DNA from: Alphaproteobacteria bacterium
GTDB lineage: Bacteria; Pseudomonadota; Alphaproteobacteria; Rhizobiales; Beijerinckiaceae
Assembly (NCBI GenBank): GCA_016869595.1
Contig: VGDT01000005.1
Span: 29,659-93,658, forward strand
Length of the DNA: 64,000 nucleotides
Direction of reading: 5' to 3'
Of this stretch, positions 61,122-64,000 are shown piece after piece; the stretch's first letter is position 1, and every line of letters starts with the position of its first letter. The notes beneath the pieces are model-generated. The model saw nothing but the letters and a program-made list of their open reading frames with translations, searched no databases and was not told where the DNA came from. The position numbers and the translations under genes are program-made.

Positions 61122-61688
61122 TCATTGCCCAACGAAGATCGGCATCTCGATCGTGTCTTCAGCGTTCTTCGCCTCCCCAAATGCGAGCTTCAATAGATAT
61201 TTCCCCTTGTGAGCGACCGTTGCATCCAAAGTCACAAAGCCGCTTGAATGAGGCTGGGACGGCAGAACATTTATCTGTTTGAGACCGCCGTCAGGCTCAT
61301 ATCGATAGAAGGAAAGCGCTACAGCTTCGTTTCGCGCTTCCTTTTCCATGAGCGTCACGGAAAAAATGACCCTCCCCGTACCCGGCACGCGGTCGCAATA
61401 CTCGTCATATTTGCTCAAATCGTCCGTCGCTCCTCCGGCGCTCTCGTCGGAGTCCGGCAGGAAATATGTCGTGAGGTGCACGGAGTAGAAGTCGCTGACC
61501 CCAAGACATTCCGATATGGTGCGATCGCCTGCCTTTACGGCCGGTTTCACCGTATGCGCTTTCCAAAAGTCGTCGACATATTGAGTGAAGGCCGGGCCCC
61601 ATAGCTTATATGAAAAGGCCGCGCCGTTGACGCCGACGAGCAGAACGATGCCCGTGAAAATGATCAGGTTCATGCGGCCCGGACTCAT
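61122..61688 (-). CDS. hypothetical membrane-anchored periplasmic protein
   Basis: N-terminal TM then soluble domain ending in SSGFVTLDATVAHKGKYLLKLAFGEAKNAEDTIEMPIFVGQ; no family recognised. Confidence 0.6.
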   Translation of the reverse strand: MSPGRMNLIIFTGIVLLVGVNGAAFSYKLWGPAFTQYVDDFWKAHTVKPAVKAGDRTISECLGVSDFYSVHLTTYFLPDSDESAGGATDDLSKYDEYCDRVPGTGRVIFSVTLMEKEARNEAVALSFYRYEPDGGLKQINVLPSQPHSSGFVTLDATVAHKGKYLLKLAFGEAKNAEDTIEMPIFVGQ

Positions 61689-61784
61689 CGTTTGCGCTTC
61701 CTTTCCCTGTGCCGAACAGCGATTATTCGCGTTTATTGTTGAGTATAACGGTCTGTTGTTGGCCCGATGAAATGCTTGCGCGCG

Positions 61785-62336
61785 TCATGGGCGCACTTCG
61801 AACTCCCAAGCGCCGCTGACGAGATGGCCGTCAGCCGAAAGCGCACGATAGCGCACCGTGTATTTTCCCGGAGTCAATTTATTCACGCTCACCGAAACGT
61901 GGCTCGGATCGGCGCTGTCGATCGCTGCGTCGCGCTTATCGACTCTTTCGCCCGAAGCGCTCACAACCGCTAATGCGGCAAAGGCGTCGCGAATGCCCGC
62001 GTCATACCACACTTCCACCTTTCCGATGTCCTCAGGACCGACGCCGCCTTGCGCTGGCGACGTGCGGACGACAATGGCATGCGCCAACATAATCGCGGGG
62101 CGCGAGGCTTCTTGCGGCGGAAGCGATGGTCCGGTCAATTCGATTGCCTGAGCCTCGCGCAGCTGTTGTTCCCTTGTGCTTGGCGAGACATCTGAGTCCG
62201 TTCCGTGCGCGCTTGCGTTTTGGAGCGCTGCTGAGGCCGACAGGATGATCCCCACCAATAGAAGGCGCGTTCGCCGGCCGGCGAAGGTCCAACGAATATG
62301 TTTTCGCCGAAATTTTTCCTGTTCGCTCTTCGTCAT
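61785..62336 (-). CDS. CopC-domain copper-resistance-like protein
   Basis: Signal/TM region; AHAIVVRTSPAQGG, VSVNKLTPGKYTVRYRALSADGHLVSGAWEFEV. Confidence 0.85.
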   Translation of the reverse strand: MTKSEQEKFRRKHIRWTFAGRRTRLLLVGIILSASAALQNASAHGTDSDVSPSTREQQLREAQAIELTGPSLPPQEASRPAIMLAHAIVVRTSPAQGGVGPEDIGKVEVWYDAGIRDAFAALAVVSASGERVDKRDAAIDSADPSHVSVSVNKLTPGKYTVRYRALSADGHLVSGAWEFEVRP

Positions 62337-62619
62337 CTCGCGAAAAAATCCGATTGGATCATGATGCGAACTTTCCCGGCAACAACTGCGCGCGGCGCCG
62401 ATTTTTATAATGTCACAGACTTGACCGGCGGCGCCAATCGAACGCCGCCTTCCCTCAGGAGAGCGCAAGCTTCTGTCGCCGGTCGATCGCCGCTCAGAAA
62501 AACGGAGGGCTATCGCGCGAGCGCCCAGGACTTAAACTTGTCTTTCCGTCGACTGTATGCACTTTGTATAAAAAGCGCATACGCCGCGTGCTCGCGCTTC
62601 GTCAAGGGAGTCAGCCCCA

Positions 62620-63759
62620 ATGATGTGGTTGCGCAACAAGGCGCTCGCTGTGGTTTTGGCCTTCTTCGCAACCGCATCAGCGGCGCACGCTCATACGGCC
62701 GATATTTCCAGCAGCCGGATCGTGCCCGAGGGGCATGATCATTACCGCGTCGAAGTCGGCTTTTTGGGAACCGACATTGAGCGCATGTTCGCCGAGAACA
62801 AGCCGAAGAGCGACGACGTTGATCTCACCGAGCCGGGCGTCATCGAGGGGATGATCGGTAAATTCATCCAGCAGCGCGTCGATCTGCAGAACGCGGAAGG
62901 CCAGACCTGCGCAAGCACGGTCGTTTCGGTCGGCGAAGATCCGACCAACCCTTCCGACTCAAAAGTGGTGTTGCAGATGGATTGCAGCGCCGTTCCGGGC
63001 CAGATTTTTTATAACCCGTTCAGACTTCTCGAAGCGCAGGGACCGCGAGCAAAACATCTCGTCAGCATCGGCGAGAAGCGCGATGAGTCCAGCCTGACCG
63101 AGGCGCAGCGCATGGGTCGTGAGCCGGCGCCAGGTCAGGTCATGATCTACCCCGGCGACGCGATGATCGACCTCTCCAAACCGTTGCTGACGCCTTGGGA
63201 GCTCGCGCCGAAATTTTTGTCCGCCGGCGTCGAGCACATCATGACCGGCTATGATCATCTGTGCTTCCTCATCGCCGTGATGCTGTGGGCGACGCGCATC
63301 TGGCCTGTCGTCAAGATCGTGACCGCTTTCACGGTATCGCATTCGGTGACGCTCTCGCTCGCAGCGCTCGAACTTATCAATCTGCCGAGCCGATGGGTGG
63401 AGATCGCGATTGCGCTGTCGATCATCTATGTGGCGGTGGAGAATTTCTTTACGCGCAAGGTCGACGGGCGCTGGCGCGACACTTTCGCATTCGGCTTTAT
63501 TCATGGATTTGGTTTTGCGAGCGGCTTGATCGAACTCGGCGTTCCTCAGCGCGCGATCGTGCCGGCCCTGGCGAGTTTCAACATCGGCGTCGAGATCGGG
63601 CAGATCGGCGTCGTGCTGATCGTTCTGCCCTTACTGCTTTTGGCCGATAAGATTTTCACGCATGGACAGCGCAGCCCGCTGCTCGTTCAGGTCTGCTCCG
63701 GGATCATCGCTTGCTTCGGCGCCTATTGGTTTTTCGTGCGCGTTGGTGAGTTGGGGTGA
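62620..63759 (+). CDS. HupE/UreJ_2 family membrane protein
   Basis: GVEHIMTGYDHLCFLIAVMLWA, FTVSHSVTLSLAALELINLPSRWVEIAIALSIIYVAVENFF, GFIHGFGFASGL. Confidence 0.87.
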   Translation: MMWLRNKALAVVLAFFATASAAHAHTADISSSRIVPEGHDHYRVEVGFLGTDIERMFAENKPKSDDVDLTEPGVIEGMIGKFIQQRVDLQNAEGQTCASTVVSVGEDPTNPSDSKVVLQMDCSAVPGQIFYNPFRLLEAQGPRAKHLVSIGEKRDESSLTEAQRMGREPAPGQVMIYPGDAMIDLSKPLLTPWELAPKFLSAGVEHIMTGYDHLCFLIAVMLWATRIWPVVKIVTAFTVSHSVTLSLAALELINLPSRWVEIAIALSIIYVAVENFFTRKVDGRWRDTFAFGFIHGFGFASGLIELGVPQRAIVPALASFNIGVEIGQIGVVLIVLPLLLLADKIFTHGQRSPLLVQVCSGIIACFGAYWFFVRVGELG

Positions 63760-63874
63760 GCTGTCCTTCATTCATCCGGCTGAATAGGCATAGGCTCAGG
63801 CGGGGTTCAGTTTCCCTGTTCCCGGGAAGCCGCCAGCATTGGTCACGCCAAAAAATCGGTTATTCGAGGAGTAA

Positions 63875-63951
63875 TGGCGCGCCCGAAAGGATTCGAACCT
63901 CTGACCCCCAGATTCGTAGTCTGGTGCTCTATCCAGCTGAGCTACGGGCGC
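63875..63951 (-). tRNA. tRNA-Arg (ACG)
   Basis: GCGCCCGTAGCTCAGCTGGATAGAGCACCAGACTACGAATCTGGGGGTCAGAGGTTCGAATCCTTTCGGGCGCGCCA. Confidence 0.96.
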
Positions 63952-64000
63952 CTGTTGCGCCATAGCCCCTGCGTTTTAAACAGGCTATGGCGACGCGCCC

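Noticed and set aside
1-64000. CRISPR arrays, rRNA operons, transposases/integrases
   Set aside because: Looked for regularly spaced direct repeats, rRNA-like stretches and DDE/tyrosine recombinase motifs; none seen. The palindromic repeats are not regularly spaced.

Overview
High-GC, gene-dense alphaproteobacterial chromosome segment, probably from a methylotroph or methanotroph of the Methylocystis/Methylosinus type. The lineage is inferred from a tetrahydromethanopterin/methanofuran-linked C1 module (Fae, MtdB, MfnB/E/F-like proteins, DUF6513, DUF447, AfpA/Dmr-type flavoprotein) at ~48.2-56.7 kb. Main blocks: (i) 0-8.5 kb housekeeping and small exported proteins, including PEP synthase; (ii) 8.5-31.4 kb, a near-continuous catabolic block for valine, leucine and phenylalanine/tyrosine, ending in ATP-type PEP carboxykinase; (iii) 31.7-37 kb, an accessory region with tandem membrane-protein paralogs, a small proline-rich exported protein, and an AT-richer insert carrying an AbiEi/AbiEii-type pair whose toxin has extra C-terminal WYL and zinc-finger domains, abutting a tRNA-like 3' fragment; (iv) 37-48 kb housekeeping (tRNA-Gln, Ppx/GppA, RppH, RsmB, Kup, TrpA, AccD, FolC); (v) the C1-cofactor module, with an MfnB-FolB fusion and an intruding porin gene; (vi) rpmB, thrS, then a PepSY/CopC/HupE-like metal-associated cluster and tRNA-Arg. 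Three palindromic intergenic repeat elements are visible. No rRNA, transposase or CRISPR array was seen. All family calls come from reading translations by eye; no database search was run.
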